Shown: positions 43,361 to 55,644, counted from the first letter of the stretch. The stretch is DNA of 64,000 bases from Artemia franciscana (GCF_032884065.1 NC_088871.1:45125591-45189590), one strand, 5' to 3'. The notes: a model not told the origin generated them from the sequence alone. Program-made: numbers and translations.

Positions 43361-45063
43361 AAACAGTTCGTGGTAACGAACTGTAGTAAGGAGCGACCCA
43401 GCTCAATAGTAACCAAAACTCTAAAAACTGAAATTTTGATGCCAATACTTACATCAAAAGAATTGCATTTTAATGTTGATTTTAAATATATAAATTTCAT
43501 CAAGTTTAGTCTTACTCATCAAAAGTTACGAGCCTGAGAAAATTTGCCTAATTTTAGAAAATAGGGTGAAACACCCCCTAAAAGCCATTGAATCTTAACA
43601 AAATCACACCATCAGATTCAGCGTATCAGAGAACCCTATTGTAGAAGTTTCAAGTTTCTCCTATCTAAAAAAATGTGGAATTTTGTATTTTTCGCCAGAA
43701 GGCAGATCACGGATGCGTGTTTATTTATTTATTTTTTTTTCCAGGGGTGATCGTATCGACCCAGTGGTCCTAGAATGTTGCGGGAGGGCTCACTCTAACG
43801 GAAATGAAAAGTTCTAGTGCCCTTTTTAAGTGACCAAAAAAATTGGAGGGTACCTATCCCCCCTCCCACGCTAATGATTTTCCCAAAGTCAACAGATCAA
43901 AATTCTGAGATAGCCATTTTATTTTTTATATCGAAAAACCTTATAACTATGTATTTGGGGACGACTTACTCCCTCACAGTCCCCGTGGGTGGGGCTACAA
44001 GTTACAAACTTTGACCAATGCTTACATATAGTAATGGGTATTGGGAAGTGTACAGACGTTCTCAGGTGAATTTTTTGGCTGGGGGGAGGGGTTGAGAAGA
44101 GGGGGATAGTTGGGGGAACTTTCCATCGAGGAATTTGTCATGGGGGAAGAAAATTCCCATGAAGGGAGCGCAGGATCTTCTAGCATTATTTAAAAAAAAA
44201 CAATGAAAAAATAAATATGAAAATGTTTTTTCAACTGGAAATAAGGAGCAGCATTAAAACTTAAAACGAACAGAAATTATTACGCATATGAGGGGCTCAC
44301 CTCCTCTTAATACCTCGTTCTTTACGCTAAAGTATTTTTAGTAATTTCAACTATTTATTCTACGGCTTCTGTGATTCATGTGTCATTCTTAATGAATTGG
44401 GACAAAATTTAAGCTTTATGTAAAGAGCGAGGTACTGACGAGGGGGTGAACCCCCTCATATATGTAATAAAAATATGAGAATACAAAAGTTCGTTACGTA
44501 AGCTAATTTATAAGTTACGTATATCTTTTACTAATAAAAACATTCGTAAAAAATTAAAAGTTCTAGTTGCCTTTTTAAGTAACCAAAAAATAGGAGGGCA
44601 ACTAGGCTTCCTCCCCCGCTCCTTTTTTTTGTCAAAATCATTCGATCAAAACTAAGCGAAAGCCATTTAGCCAAAAAAAAAAAAAAATATGCAAATTTTG
44701 TTTTGATTATTCCTCTGCAGAGAGCCAAAATCAAAACATGCATTGATTCAAAAACGTTCAGAAATTAAATAAAAAAACAAGTTTTTTTTTAACTGAAAGT
44801 AAGGAGCGACATCAAAACTTAAAACGAACAGAAATTACTTCGTATATGAAAGGGACTGCTTTCTCATCAACGCCCCGCTCTTTACGCTAAAATTTTTTAC
44901 TGTTTTAATAAGTAATGTTGAGAGAAAGAGTCAAACTTTAGCGTAAAGAGCGGGGCGTTGATGAGGAAACAGCCCCTTTCATATACGAAGTAATTTCTGT
45001 TCGTTTTAAGTTTTAATGTCGCTCCTTACTTTCAGCTAAAAAAAACTTGTTTTTTTATTTAAT
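43361..45063 (+). mobile_element. Dispersed non-coding family, copy A (hairpin head, palindromic tail)
   Basis: It begins with a hairpin, ACAGTTCG-TGGTAA-CGAACTGT (43363-43384), preceded by TCAA, then AGTAAGGAGCGACCC. Landmarks follow: GATTCAGCGTATCAGAGAAC (43615), GGTGATCGTATCGACCCAGT (43746), AAGTTCTAGTGCCCTTTTTA, an inner inverted repeat around CTCTTTACGCTAAAGTA (44310-44435), and a tail palindrome. Copy D (62470-64000) has the same order over 1.5 kb, while copies B and C (46.3-47.9 kb) are shorter and inverted. No coding capacity. Probably a non-autonomous mobile family; the class is unknown. Confidence 0.75.
44764..45063. repeat. Near-perfect 300-bp palindrome
   Basis: Arms of about 127 bp (44764-44891 and 44937-45063) around a 45-bp loop. 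Landmarks AAGTAAGGAGCGACAT, AACGAACAGAAATTACTTCG and CGCCCCGCTCTTTACGC are repeated in inverse order with only a few differences. It forms the tail of copy A. Transcripts would fold into one long stem. Confidence 0.88.
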
Positions 45064-46290
45064 ATATTATAAAGGATGAAACTTCGATTTATAAAAAGAA
45101 AAATAATTCATTTAGCTTAAATAAAATTTTCGCCTGCTATACCATATTTTCATTTGATTTTAATTATATTTATGATAAAAAGCACAAAACTACTGCTTTT
45201 TCGTAAATTAAATTATGTACAATTTTCGCTAGCTGCTTACTGGTTTTTTGTTCGGTAAATATTCTTTTCAAAATTAATTAATTGCGCCATTAAGTTAATT
45301 CTCTTGGGTGCCAGAGCCAGTGACCAATTCTTGTTCGCTTTAAGAAAAAACAGCTCATAAAACGAGAGTGTAATTAAGATATAATGGAAATGTATAATAA
45401 CGGGTAAAATCTGCAATTAAAGCAGCGAAAAAGACCGTCTTAATTAAAAGTTTTACCTGTTTTTGTATATTTTCATTTGAATTTAATTATATTTAAGTTT
45501 GAAAAAGAAGAAACAGCGAAAAATTACTTTTCTTACACGAAGTAAATTATGGATGATTTTTGCTTGTCGCTTTATGCATTTCTTGATTAGCAATTATTCT
45601 TTTACAAATTGATTGCCGACTTTTAATTGCTTCTCTTGGGTGCCCGTCCAGTTACCAATGCTTGTTCGCTACAAAACAAAGCTCGTAAAATGGAATTGCA
45701 ATTAGAACACAATGAAAATATAACAACGGATAAAACTTTCCATTAAGTCAGTGAACACTGGGAAGATTTTCTATACATATAACAATAAAATTCTTAATTT
45801 TTCGGTTTCACATACAGAAGCCGTTATCAACGAAAAAAAAAAGGAAAACAACTATATTAAATAGATAGATAGAAATAAACCGAAAACAAAAGAATATAGC
45901 AAAACAACACAGTAGAAAATCACTTAAAAAAAAAAAACAACATAAACGCTACACATTAAAAATCGCATGAAAGAAAGAAAATGTTAAACCCACAGTTTTG
46001 TTTTTGAACAGATTCGATATAACCTTTTGAAGATAATATTGTGTATGTCCGTAACTGCATGATACGAAATTCTAATAGAATGGCAATTATAAATGGACAG
46101 ACAGTGTCGCCAAAGAAATTATATAGAAACAGGATAAATGGACTCGTTTTAGCTACAGAACTTATTTAAGTGTTTTTCTTCTGAGAAAAATATAGCTCTC
46201 CGCAATTCCTCAACTTCGATATCCAGATTTTCATTTCCAATGCAAAACAAGGGTATTTCTGAATATTTTGCTGTTGAAACTTGTTTAGAA
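45064..46290. other. AT-rich spacer with a diverged internal duplication
   Basis: No gene. The phrases TTGGGTGCC and CCAATKCTTGTTCGCT occur at about 45303-45339 and 45637-45670 in similar surroundings (TTTTCATTTGATTTTAATTA-like text at 45148 and 45468), indicating an old tandem duplication of about 325 bp. Confidence 0.5.
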
Positions 46291-47022
46291 TTAAATATAA
46301 AAAAACTAGTTTTTTTAACTGAAAAAAAGGAGCAACATTAAAACTTAAAACGAACAGAAACTACTCCGTGTATGAAAGAGACTGTTTCTTTCTCAACGCC
46401 CTACTCTTTACGCTAAAGTTTGACTCTTTCTTTCAGTTCTACTTTATTAAACAGTAAAAAAACTTCAGCATTGTTTTTTGACAATACTGAACAAAATGGC
46501 TATTTCAAAATTTTGATCCGTTGACTTTAGGGAAAAAATGAGCGTGAAAGGGGGCCTAGGTGCCCTCCAAGTTTTTGATCACTTAATAAGGGCACTAGAA
46601 CTTTTAATTTCCTTTAGTATGAGCCCTCTTGTGACATTCTAGGACCACTTGGTCGAAACGATGACCCCTGAAGAAAAAACGCACCCGTGATCGGTCTTCT
46701 GGCAAAAAATGCGAAGTTATTTGTAGATAAGAGCTTGAAACTTCTACAATGGGGTTCTCTGATACGCTGAATGCGATGGTGTCGTTAAGATTCTATGAAT
46801 TTTAGGGGGTGTTTACCCCTATTTTCCAAAATAAGGCAAATTTTCTCAAGCTCGTAACCTTTGATGAGTAAGACTAAATTTGATGAAACTTATATATTTA
46901 AAATCAGCATAAAAATCTAATTCTTTTAATGTCTCACTAGCATCAAAGTTCTGATTTTTAGAGTTTCGTTTTACTATTGACCCTGGTCGCTCTTTACTAT
47001 AGTTCGTTACCACGAACTGTTT
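46291..47022 (-). mobile_element. Dispersed non-coding family, copy B (inverted, shortened)
   Basis: On the minus strand it runs from the hairpin head (46999-47020) through the shared core at 46752-46773 to the tail phrase near 46310. Compared with copy A the middle of about 0.8 kb is missing. A 66-codon minus frame at its head is not a gene. Confidence 0.72.
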
Positions 47023-47045
47023 GAAAAGTTGTTTAAAAATTTCCA

Positions 47046-47948
47046 TTTAAAAACGTTTTTTCAACTGAAAGTGAGGAGCAATATTAAAACTTAAAATGAG
47101 CTGAAATTATTACGTATATAAGGGGGGATATCCTTTCCTCAACACGTCGCTCTTCACGCTGAAGTTTTTTGGAACTTCTAAAAAAGTTACTTATTGTTTT
47201 AATTAAGCAACCCTTGTGTTTCAGGATTTTTTTTTTAAAGAATTGTGGAAAAATTTAAATTTTGCTTTCAATAACAAATACTGTGCGTTAACAATGGGTA
47301 AATTTTATAACTTAAATAGCTTTCCCCAGGGGCTTTGGGGGTCAGGTTATCTCTGAAGACATAGCTCTTAGGCGTTTCAACTGTGCTGAACAAAACAGCT
47401 GTCTCAGTAGTTTGATTGAACGATTTTAGGAAAAAAAGTGGTGCGGGAGGGGGCCTAGTTTCCCCCCAATTTTTTTGGTAACTTAAAAAGGGCACTAGAA
47501 CTTTTAGTTTCCGTTAAAATGAGCCCTCTCCCGATGCTCTAGGACCACTGGATCGTTACGATCACCCCTGGGGAAAAAACAACAACAAATGAATACGCAT
47601 TCTTGGTCTTACTTCCGGAAAAAAAAATACAGCATTCAACATTTTTGAAGATTGGAGCTTGAATTCTCTACTGTAGGGTTCGCTGATACGCTGAATCTGA
47701 TGGTACAATTTTCATTAAGAATTAATGCTTTTTATGAGGTTTTTCCGCCTTTTTCGAAAATCAGGCAATTTTTTTATGCCCGTAACCTTTGATGTGTAAG
47801 ACTAAAATTAAGAAACTTATATATTTAAAATCAGCATAGAAATCTAATTCTTTTGTCATATCTATTGGTATCAAAATTCCGTTTTTTAGTTTCAATTATT
47901 ATTGACCCGGATCGATCCGTACTTACAGTTTGTTACCACGAACTGTTT
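47046..47948 (-). mobile_element. Dispersed non-coding family, copy C (inverted)
   Basis: Head hairpin at 47925-47946, shared core at 47676-47697, AAAAGGGCACTAGAACTTTT near 47487, and tail phrase CAACTGAAAGTGAGGAGCAA near 47070. Its tail section (47046-47260) matches the isolated tail at 62082-62300. Confidence 0.72.
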
Positions 47949-47969
47949 GATATTTAGTACAAATGACAT

Positions 47970-48800
47970 CAAAACAAGAGCTTTTTTTATCCTATGGACC
48001 AATTTTAGGTCTATTAATGCCTGAAAACCTGATTTTCTGCGATTTTTCTTCTGGGTCGTTTCAAAATTAGGAGGTTTTCAAGGCAGTACTATATTTTCTT
48101 CAGTATTGCCACGTTTACCGCAAAGATAAATAAGCAAAAATAAATAGTTAAATTTGACAATGCTTTTTTGCTTTTAACTTTAAACATGAATAGTCTGAAA
48201 TTTTGATATTGTTAAAACAATTTAAGCTTAAAGAATTCCATTTGAAAATTATTTTTTTTTTAAGTGAACTAGATTAGTCATTTCAAAATAAGTTACTTAG
48301 TTATATTATTTTAAGTACCAAGGACATCAAAATAAAAAATTATTTTGCCCATTGGACCAATTTTACGTTTAGCCTATTCATACATGAGAACCACGTTACT
48401 TTTACGAAAACCACGACCAATTTTACGTTTAGCCTATTCATACATGAAAACCACTATGATGAACAAATAAAAGTTCAAGGGATATAAGTTCTTTTGTTAG
48501 ATATTGAAGAACATATACAAGAAATTATGGATATATTGACCACATACATGAGTTATCACCATCAGCAGATAAACTAAAGTATTACAATTAAAATAAACTA
48601 TATTTATACAAAGTAAAATAATTCCTTCCGAGTCACAGGGTCACTTTCGGTTACCTATTTTCTATGGTTTTTCTTTATTTCATTTCAAAATGATAAGATT
48701 TCCAGAGCAGTACCATATTTTCGTCAGTTTTGCCACGTTAAACCGTGAAAATAAATAAGCAAAACTAAAGAGTTAAATGCTTTATGCTATACAAATTTAA
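47970..48800 (+). repeat. Diverged direct duplication with an embedded 60-bp tandem copy
   Basis: CAGTAYTATATTTTCKTCAG, GCCACGTT and AAATAAATAAGCAAAA occur at about 48085-48145 and again at about 48708-48765. Inside, GACCAATTTTACGTTTAGCC and its continuation occur twice at 48355-48394 and 48415-48454, exactly 60 bp apart. No gene is visible. Confidence 0.6.
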
Positions 48801-49080
48801 ACATTAACCTTGAAAGGAAAGCTCCATCTTCTTAAGCGATTTGATAACATTTATTTCTAGCTTATTTTGCAGATTTTTCACCCATGTTTCTATTTTGTGA
48901 ATTTAGCGCCCTCCACAACCAAAAACTGCATAGCTGCATATGGAGGTTTCATTGAAGATTGGATTTTTAATTTTTTCTTAATTTTTATTGAGTTTATTGT
49001 TTAATATTGTTTTTATGGCACTGGTATTAACCAAGTGACATATAGCAGTCGCCGATTCTGTCGGTCTGTCGGTCTGTCGG

Positions 49081-51670
49081 TCCCGGTTTTGCTACTTTAG
49101 GCACTTCCAGGTAAGCTAGGACGATGAAATTTCGCAAGCGTATCAGGGACCGGACCAGATTAAATTAGAAATAGTCGTTTTCCCGATTTGACCATCTGGG
49201 GGGAGTGGGGGCCCGGTTAATTCGCAAAAAATAGAAAAAATGAAGTATTTTTAGCTTATCAGCGGGTGATTGGATCTTAATGAAATTTGATGTTTGGAAT
49301 GATATTGTGTCTCAAAGCTCCTATTTTAAATCCCGACCGGATCTGATGACATTGGGGGGAGTTGGAGGGGGAAAACCTAAAGTCCCGGTTTTGCTACTTT
49401 AGGCACTTCCAGGTAAGCTAGGACGATGAAATTTGGCAAGCGTATCAGGGACCGGACCAGATTAAATTAGAAATAGTCTTTTTCCCGATTTGACCATCTG
49501 GGGAGGGGAGTAGGGGCCGGTTAATTCGGAAAAAATAGAAAAAATGAAGTATTTTTAACTTATGAGCGGGTGATTGGATCTTAATGAGATTTGATGTTTG
49601 GAATGATATTGTGTCTCAGAGCTCTTATTTTAAATTCCGACTGGGTCTGATGACATTGGGGGGAGTTGGAGGGGGGAAACCTAAAATCTTGGAAAACACT
49701 TAGAGTAGAGGGATCGGGATGAAACTTGATGGGAAAAATAAGCGCAAGTCCCAGATACATGATTGACATAATCGGAACTGATTTGCTCTCTTTGGGGTAG
49801 TTGGGGGGGGGAGTAATTCTTAAAAATTAGAAAAATGAGGTATTTTCAACTTACGAACGGGTGATCGGAACTCAATGAAATTTGATGTTTAGAAGGATAT
49901 CGTGTCTTAGAGCTCTTATTTTAAATCCCGACCGGATCTGGTGATGGGGGCGGGGAGTTGGGAGGGGGAACCCTAAAACTTGGAAAACACTTAGAGTGGA
50001 GGGATCGGGAAGAAACATGGTGGGGAAAATAAACACAAGTCCTAGATAGATGATTGACATAAACGGAACGGATCCGCTCTCTTTTGGGTAGTTGGGGGGG
50101 GATTTCTGAAAAAATTAAAAAATGAGGTATTTTTAACTTACGAACGGGGGATCAGAGCTCTTATTTTAAACCCCACCGGATCTGGTGACATTGGGGGGGG
50201 GAAGTTGGGAGGGAGAAACCTAAAAATTGGAAAACACTTAGAGTGGAGGGATCGGGAGTCCTAGATACGTGATTGACATAACCAGAACGGATCCGCTCTC
50301 TTTGGGGTAGTTGGGGGGGGGGGTAATTCTGAAAAATTAGAAAAAATGAGGTATTTTTAACTTACGAACGGGTGATTGGATCTCCATGAAACTTGATTTT
50401 TAGAAGGATATCGTGTCTCAAAGCTCTTATTTTAAATCCTGACCGGATCTGGTGACATTGGGGGAAGTTTGGGGTGGGGAGACCTAAAATGATGGGAAAC
50501 GCTTAGATTGGAGGGATTGGGATGAAACTTGGTTGGAAAAATAAGCAGAAGTCTTGCATACGTGATTTACAAAATTGGAACGGATCCGTTCAATTGCGGG
50601 GGGGGGGGGGGAATTCTGAAAAATAAGAAAAATGACGTATTTTTAACTTACGAAGGAGTGATCGGATCTTCATGATACTTCATATTTAGAAGGACCTCGT
50701 AACTCCTATATCTTATTTTAAATCTCAACCGGATCAAGCGTAATTGGGGGGGGGCAGTTGGGGGGACCGGAAATCTTAGAAAATACTTAAAGCGGTGAGA
50801 TCAGGATGGAACTGGATGGGAAGAATAGAAACCTGTCTAAGATACATGACTGACATAACTGGACCGGATCTGCTCTCTTTGGTGGAATTGGGGGGGGGGG
50901 GGGTAATTTTGCAAATTGAGGTATTTGTAACTTACGAAAGGGTGACCATATCTTAATGAAATTTGATATTTAGAAGGATCTTTTGCTTTAAAGTTCTAAT
51001 TTCAAATTCCGACCAGATCCTGTGACATTCGGGGGAGTTGGAGGGGGGAACCGGAATTCTTGGAAAACAGGAAAATTGGAGTATTTATATCTTACGAATA
51101 GATGATCGGATCGTAATGAAATTTGATTTTTAGAAGGAATTCATGTCTCAGAGCTCTTATTTCAAATCCCGACCAGATCTTTTGACATTGTGGGGATTTG
51201 GAGGGGGAGATCTTGGAAAAACACTTGAAGTGTAGGAATCGGGATGAAGCTTGGTGGATAGAATAAACAAATGTCCTTGATACGTGATTGACAGAATCGT
51301 ACTGGATTCGCTCTCTTTGGGGGAGTTGGGGGGAGTGGTTCAGTGATTTGGCGAGTTCGGTGTTGGGGGGGAGGGGTTCAGTGATTTGGCGAGTTCGGTG
51401 CTTCTGGACGTACTAGGGCGATGAAAATTGGTAGGCGTGTCAGGGAGCTGCACAACTTGACTTGATAAAGTCGTTTTCCCAGATTCGACCATCTGGGGGG
51501 CAAAAGGGAGAGGAAAAATTAGAAAAAATTAGGTATTTATAACTTGCGAGTGGGTGATCGGATCTTAATGAATTTTGATATTTAGAAGGACTTTCTGACT
51601 CAGAGCTCTTATTTTAAATCTTGACCGGCATTAAGCCTCTTATTTTCCTTTTTAAATCAATCTATTGATT
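49081..51670 (+). repeat. Left array of about 290-bp tandem units
   Basis: The unit landmark GCTCTCTTTGGGG-like sequence recurs at about 49780, 50078, 50302, 50870 and 51310. GAGCTCTTATTTTAAATCCC recurs at about 49313 (variant), 49618, 49910, 50157, 50423 and 51137. Units vary by deletions and by the length of G tracts (up to 13 G). The first two units begin with the CCGGTTTTGCTACTTTAGGC lead, repeated 300 bp apart. Confidence 0.82.
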
Positions 51671-51999
51671 CATAGAATTTTGTTAGAGCTCATACCATAT
51701 GATCTCTTGGCTCTTAGCTCTTCTCGCCTCGTCACAAGTGCCATATGAACTCTTAGCTCTTGTTTAAGTATTAATATTGTTTTTTATTGTTAATATTAAT
51801 AACAGTATTAATATTGTTTTTTATTGTATTAATATTGTTTTTTGAGTTCCCGCTGAACTAATTCAAACGATCATATTCCGTTTTCATTGTCCTTGGTACT
51901 TAAGTAGCAAAATCATTTTCTTATTTCTTATGTAAATTTATCTGCAAGTCTTGTCGAATTAAAAAGACTAATTAAAAAGAAGATTAATCAAAATTAATT

Positions 52000-54140
52000 A
52001 AAACAAGAGCTACGAGCTCATATGGCACTTGTGACGAGACAAGAAGAGATACGAGCCAAGAGCTCAAATGGTATGAATTCTAACAAAATTCTAAGAATCA
52101 ATAGATTGATTTAAAAGGAAAGTCAGAGGCTTAATGCCGGTCAGGATTTAAAATAGGAGCTCTGAGTCACGAAGTCCTTCTAAATATCAAAATTCATTAA
52201 GATCCGATCACTCACTCGTAAGTTATAAATACCTAGTTTTTTCTAATTTTTCTTCTCCCTTTAGCCCACCAGATGGTCGAATCTGGGAAAACGACTTTAT
52301 CAAGTCAGTTTGTGTAGCTCCCTGACACGCCTACCAATTTTCATCGTCCTAGCACGTCCAGAAACACCAAACTTGCCAAATCACTGAACCCCTCCCCCCA
52401 ACTCCCCCAAAGAGAGCGAATCCAGTACGGTTACGTCAATCACGTATCAAGGACATTTGCGTATTCTATCCACCAAGCTTCATCTCGATTCCTCCACTCC
52501 AAATGTTTTCCAAGACTCCCCCCAACTCCCCCTAATGTCAAAAGATCTGGTCGGGATTTGAAATAAGAGCTCTGAGACATGAATTCCTTCTAAATATCAA
52601 ATTTCATTAAGATCCGATCACCTATTCGTAGGTAATTTTCACGTTTTCCAAGAACTCCGGTTTCCCCCTCCAACTCTTCCCAATGTCACAGGATCTGGTT
52701 GGAATTTAAAATTAGAGCTTTAAAGCACAAGATCCTTCTAAATATCAAATTTCATTAAGATTTGGTCACCCTTTCGTAAGTTACAAATACCTCAATTTTC
52801 AAAATTAACCCTCCCACAACTCCGCCAAAGAGAGCAGATTATGTCAGAGACAAAGAGAGCCGGTTATGTCAGTCACGTATCTTAGACAGGTTTTTATTCT
52901 TGCCATCCAGTTTCATCCTGATCTCTCCGCTTCAAGTATTTTCTAAGATTTCTGGTCCCCCCACTGCCCTCCCAATGACGCTGGATGCGGTTGAGATTTA
53001 AAATAAGAGATCTGAGTTACGAGGTCCTTCTAAATATGAAATTTCATGAAGATCCGATCACTCCTTCGTAAGTTAAAAATGCGTCATTTTTTCTAATTTT
53101 TCATAATTAATCCCCCCCAATAGAGCGGATCCATTTCAATTATGTAAATCACGTATCTAAGACTTCTGCTTATTTTTCCCACCAATTTTCATCCCGACCC
53201 TCCAGTCTAAGCGTTTTCCATGATTTTAGGTTCCCCACCCCAAACTCCCCCCAGTGTCACCAGATCCGTTTGAGATTTAAAATAAGAGCTTTGAGAAACG
53301 ATATCTCTCTAAATATTAAATTTCGTTGAGATCCGATCACCCATTCGTAAGTTAAAAGTACCTCATTTTTTCTAATTTTTCAGAATTAATACCCCCCCTA
53401 ACCACCCCAGAGAGAGCGGACCCATTCCGGTTATGTCAATCGTGTATCTAGGACTTGTGCTTATTTTTCCCACCAAGTTTCATCCCGATCCCTCCACTCC
53501 AAGTGTTTTCCAAGATTTTAGGTTTCCCCCTCCCAGCTCCCCCTTCAATGTCACCAGGTCCGGTCGGGATTTAAAATAAGATCTCTGAGACACGATATCC
53601 TTCTAAATATCAAATTTCATTGAGATCCGATCACCCGTTCGTAAGTTAAAAAAGCCTCATTTTTTCTAATTTTTCACAATTAAACCCCCCCCAACTACCC
53701 CAAAGAGAGCGGATCCGTTCCGGTTATGTCAATCATGTATCTAGGATTTGTGCTTATTTTTCCGGCCAAGTTTCATTCCGATCCCTCCACTCTAAGTGTT
53801 TTCTAAGATTTTAGGTTTCCCCCTCCTAACTCCTCCCCCAATGTCACCAGATCCGGTTGGGATTTAAAATAACAGCTCTGAGACACGATATTCTTCCATA
53901 CATCAAATTTTATTAAGATCTGATCAACCGTTCGGAAGTTAAAAATACTTCAATTTTTCTATTCTTTCGGAATTAATAGGCCCCCCACTCCCCCCCTCCC
54001 CGATTGTCAAACGGAAAAACGACTATTTTTAAGTTAAGCTGGTCCGGTCCTTGATACGCCTGCCAAATTTCATCGTCCTAGCATACCTGGAAGTGCCTAA
54101 AGTAGCAAAACCGGGACCGACAGACCGACAGAATTTGCGA
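52000..54140 (-). repeat. Right array of about 290-bp tandem units (inverted)
   Basis: Mirror image of the left array, with C tracts in place of G tracts and the same order of landmarks. Units pair roughly one-to-one with the left arm but with several differences per unit, so the arms are old enough to have diverged or have been partly homogenised. Confidence 0.8.
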
Positions 54141-54197
54141 TTGCTGTATGTCACTTGGTTAATACCAAGTGGTTAATACAAGTTAATACCATAAAAA

Positions 54198-54528
54198 TGG
54201 TACTCCCGTACAATCCAGAACACGCTCGAGAAATGAAATTAGGTTAATCACAATGAAATATACCAAAACATCATGAAAATATATTTCTTTAGTTTATATA
54301 ATAATATAATTTGTGCTGTATACTTGGACATTAGGAGTAGGGGTGGGGGTAAAGTAACCTTACCTAAACTTACCCCCCTCTCCCTAATGTGTAAATATAT
54401 AGCCCGAATTATACAATTCAAATGTATTCTGTCACCCGTTATTTGCCTGTGCAGCTCTGAAACTGGCTATCTTAGATCTTTCATTAAGCAAACTTCTCGA
54501 GTGTGTTCTGGATTGTACGGGGGTACCA
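54198..54528. mobile_element. 331-bp MITE with about 35-bp terminal inverted repeats
   Basis: Left end TGGTACTCCCGTACAATCCA then GAACACGCTCGAGAA; right end the inverse, TTCTCGAGTGTGTTCTGGAT then TGTACGGGGGTACCA. Inside is an inverted G/C-tract pair (GGACATTAGG...GGGGTAAAGT against ACTTACCCCC...CCCTAATGTG) as in the 25.4-26.4 kb element. No reading frame. It sits directly against the outer end of the 5.2-kb inverted repeat. The flanks are A-rich, so the target duplication is unresolved. Confidence 0.8.
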
Positions 54529-55640
54529 AAAAAATACTCCAAAGAAGCTAAATGACTTGGACATTAACTTGGGAAATATAGATTTTTCCCTATTTTTTAG
54601 AAAGTAATTTTGTTTATTCTTTGCCATTTTTTAGAAAGCAATTCTTTGTCAGTATCTGAAAGCTATGTCTAGTTATCAAGAAATAAGGGCTAATGAAGCT
54701 AAGCAGCCAGTTGTTTATCTTCGTCTCGTCTCTTTGTCTTCAATCTTCCACATTTAGACTCTTGACCTCTGAAATCATTACTAGGTTTTATCTTTATTTG
54801 TTCGTTTTTTAACCCTGAAACATCCATAGTTTATTAAAAGATTTAACTGCTTTTCTTTCTTTTGTCTCTATCATCTTCTTGTTACCTTTTTTTTTTTTTA
54901 CATAATTACAAAGTTGTTACAAGATTCCTTTTCTGATTGTTTTGTAATTGCAGATTACATTTTACCAAATCTCTTTTTCTGTTCCTTTTAACCATAAATC
55001 ATTATTTGCAGCAAATTTCTTCTTTTGTACAATAATGCTTTATGAAAACATTATAACACTATTTCATTAGCTTTAATGCTCCTCAAACAATGCAACATTT
55101 GATTACAAAAAAGGACAGTTTTTTGACCTAGTAGTTCAACTTGAGCAATAAACCCTTTTCCTGAAAAACAATTTCTTCTGTTTTAAAAGCCGCAAATTAC
55201 TAATAATAGCTGTTATGAATAGATAATGCTTTACATAAATGTGTCAGAACACGCTATACTTAATTCTATAAAGAAAAGGAAATTGCTATTTATTTTTGCG
55301 GTAGCAGAAGGAATTTAGTGAAATATTGTTCCTTTTAGCATGAATATTTTTTTTTCCGAAAATTAATTTGGGTCTGTACCTGGCATCTACATGAGAGTAG
55401 GCTAATATCTAAAGGGTGGTGTAGGAATAATTGTAGAAGAATTGCAACTTCTAGGTGGTATGTTCCCTAGCATGTGTGCCTAACATCAGCTCCACCTTTT
55501 GACTGAGTCATTTCTCCGAGATATAAGCCAGTCGGATGCTTTTTTTGCTTTAACAACTTAGCATATCTTGGGAGAAGGATGTTCCAAACATTGCTAGTAA
55601 TACCTGTTTTGAATAGATAGTAAAAACTAAAGGTAAAGAA
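54529..55640. other. T-rich non-coding stretch
   Basis: No gene, RNA gene or defined element can be supported. Poly(T) runs at about 54888-54900 and 55347-55356. Confidence 0.45.
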
Positions 55641-55644
55641 CACA

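Larger units (their letters stand above)
49011..54197. mobile_element. 5.2-kb inverted repeat whose arms are arrays of about 290-bp units
   Basis: Outer ends GGTATTAACCAAGTGACATA (49023) and its inverse (ending 54166) are followed inwards by repeated GTCGGTCTGTCGGTC, then CCGGTTTTGCTACTTTAGGC and AGGTAAGCTAGGACGATGAA. The left arm (to about 51750) and right arm (from about 52000) each hold roughly eight units. Each unit carries CGGATCCGCTCTCTTTGG, ACTTACGAACGGGTGATCGG, GAGCTCTTATTTTAAATCCC, a G-rich tract and CACTTAGAGTGGAGGGATCG. The central 250 bp contain TTAATATTGTTTTTTATTG repeats. A lone relative at 60.6-61.7 kb indicates a dispersed family. There is no coding capacity. The right end adds a short GGTTAATAC expansion. 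Confidence 0.82.

Noticed and set aside
43361..45063. Calling the dispersed family a Helitron
   Set aside because: It starts with TC and has a terminal hairpin, but I found no CTRR terminus or consistent insertion between A and T, and no Rep/helicase sequence.
54198..54528. 92-codon + frame at 54273-54551
   Set aside because: It crosses the MITE end and its inverted repeats; composition and context are non-coding.
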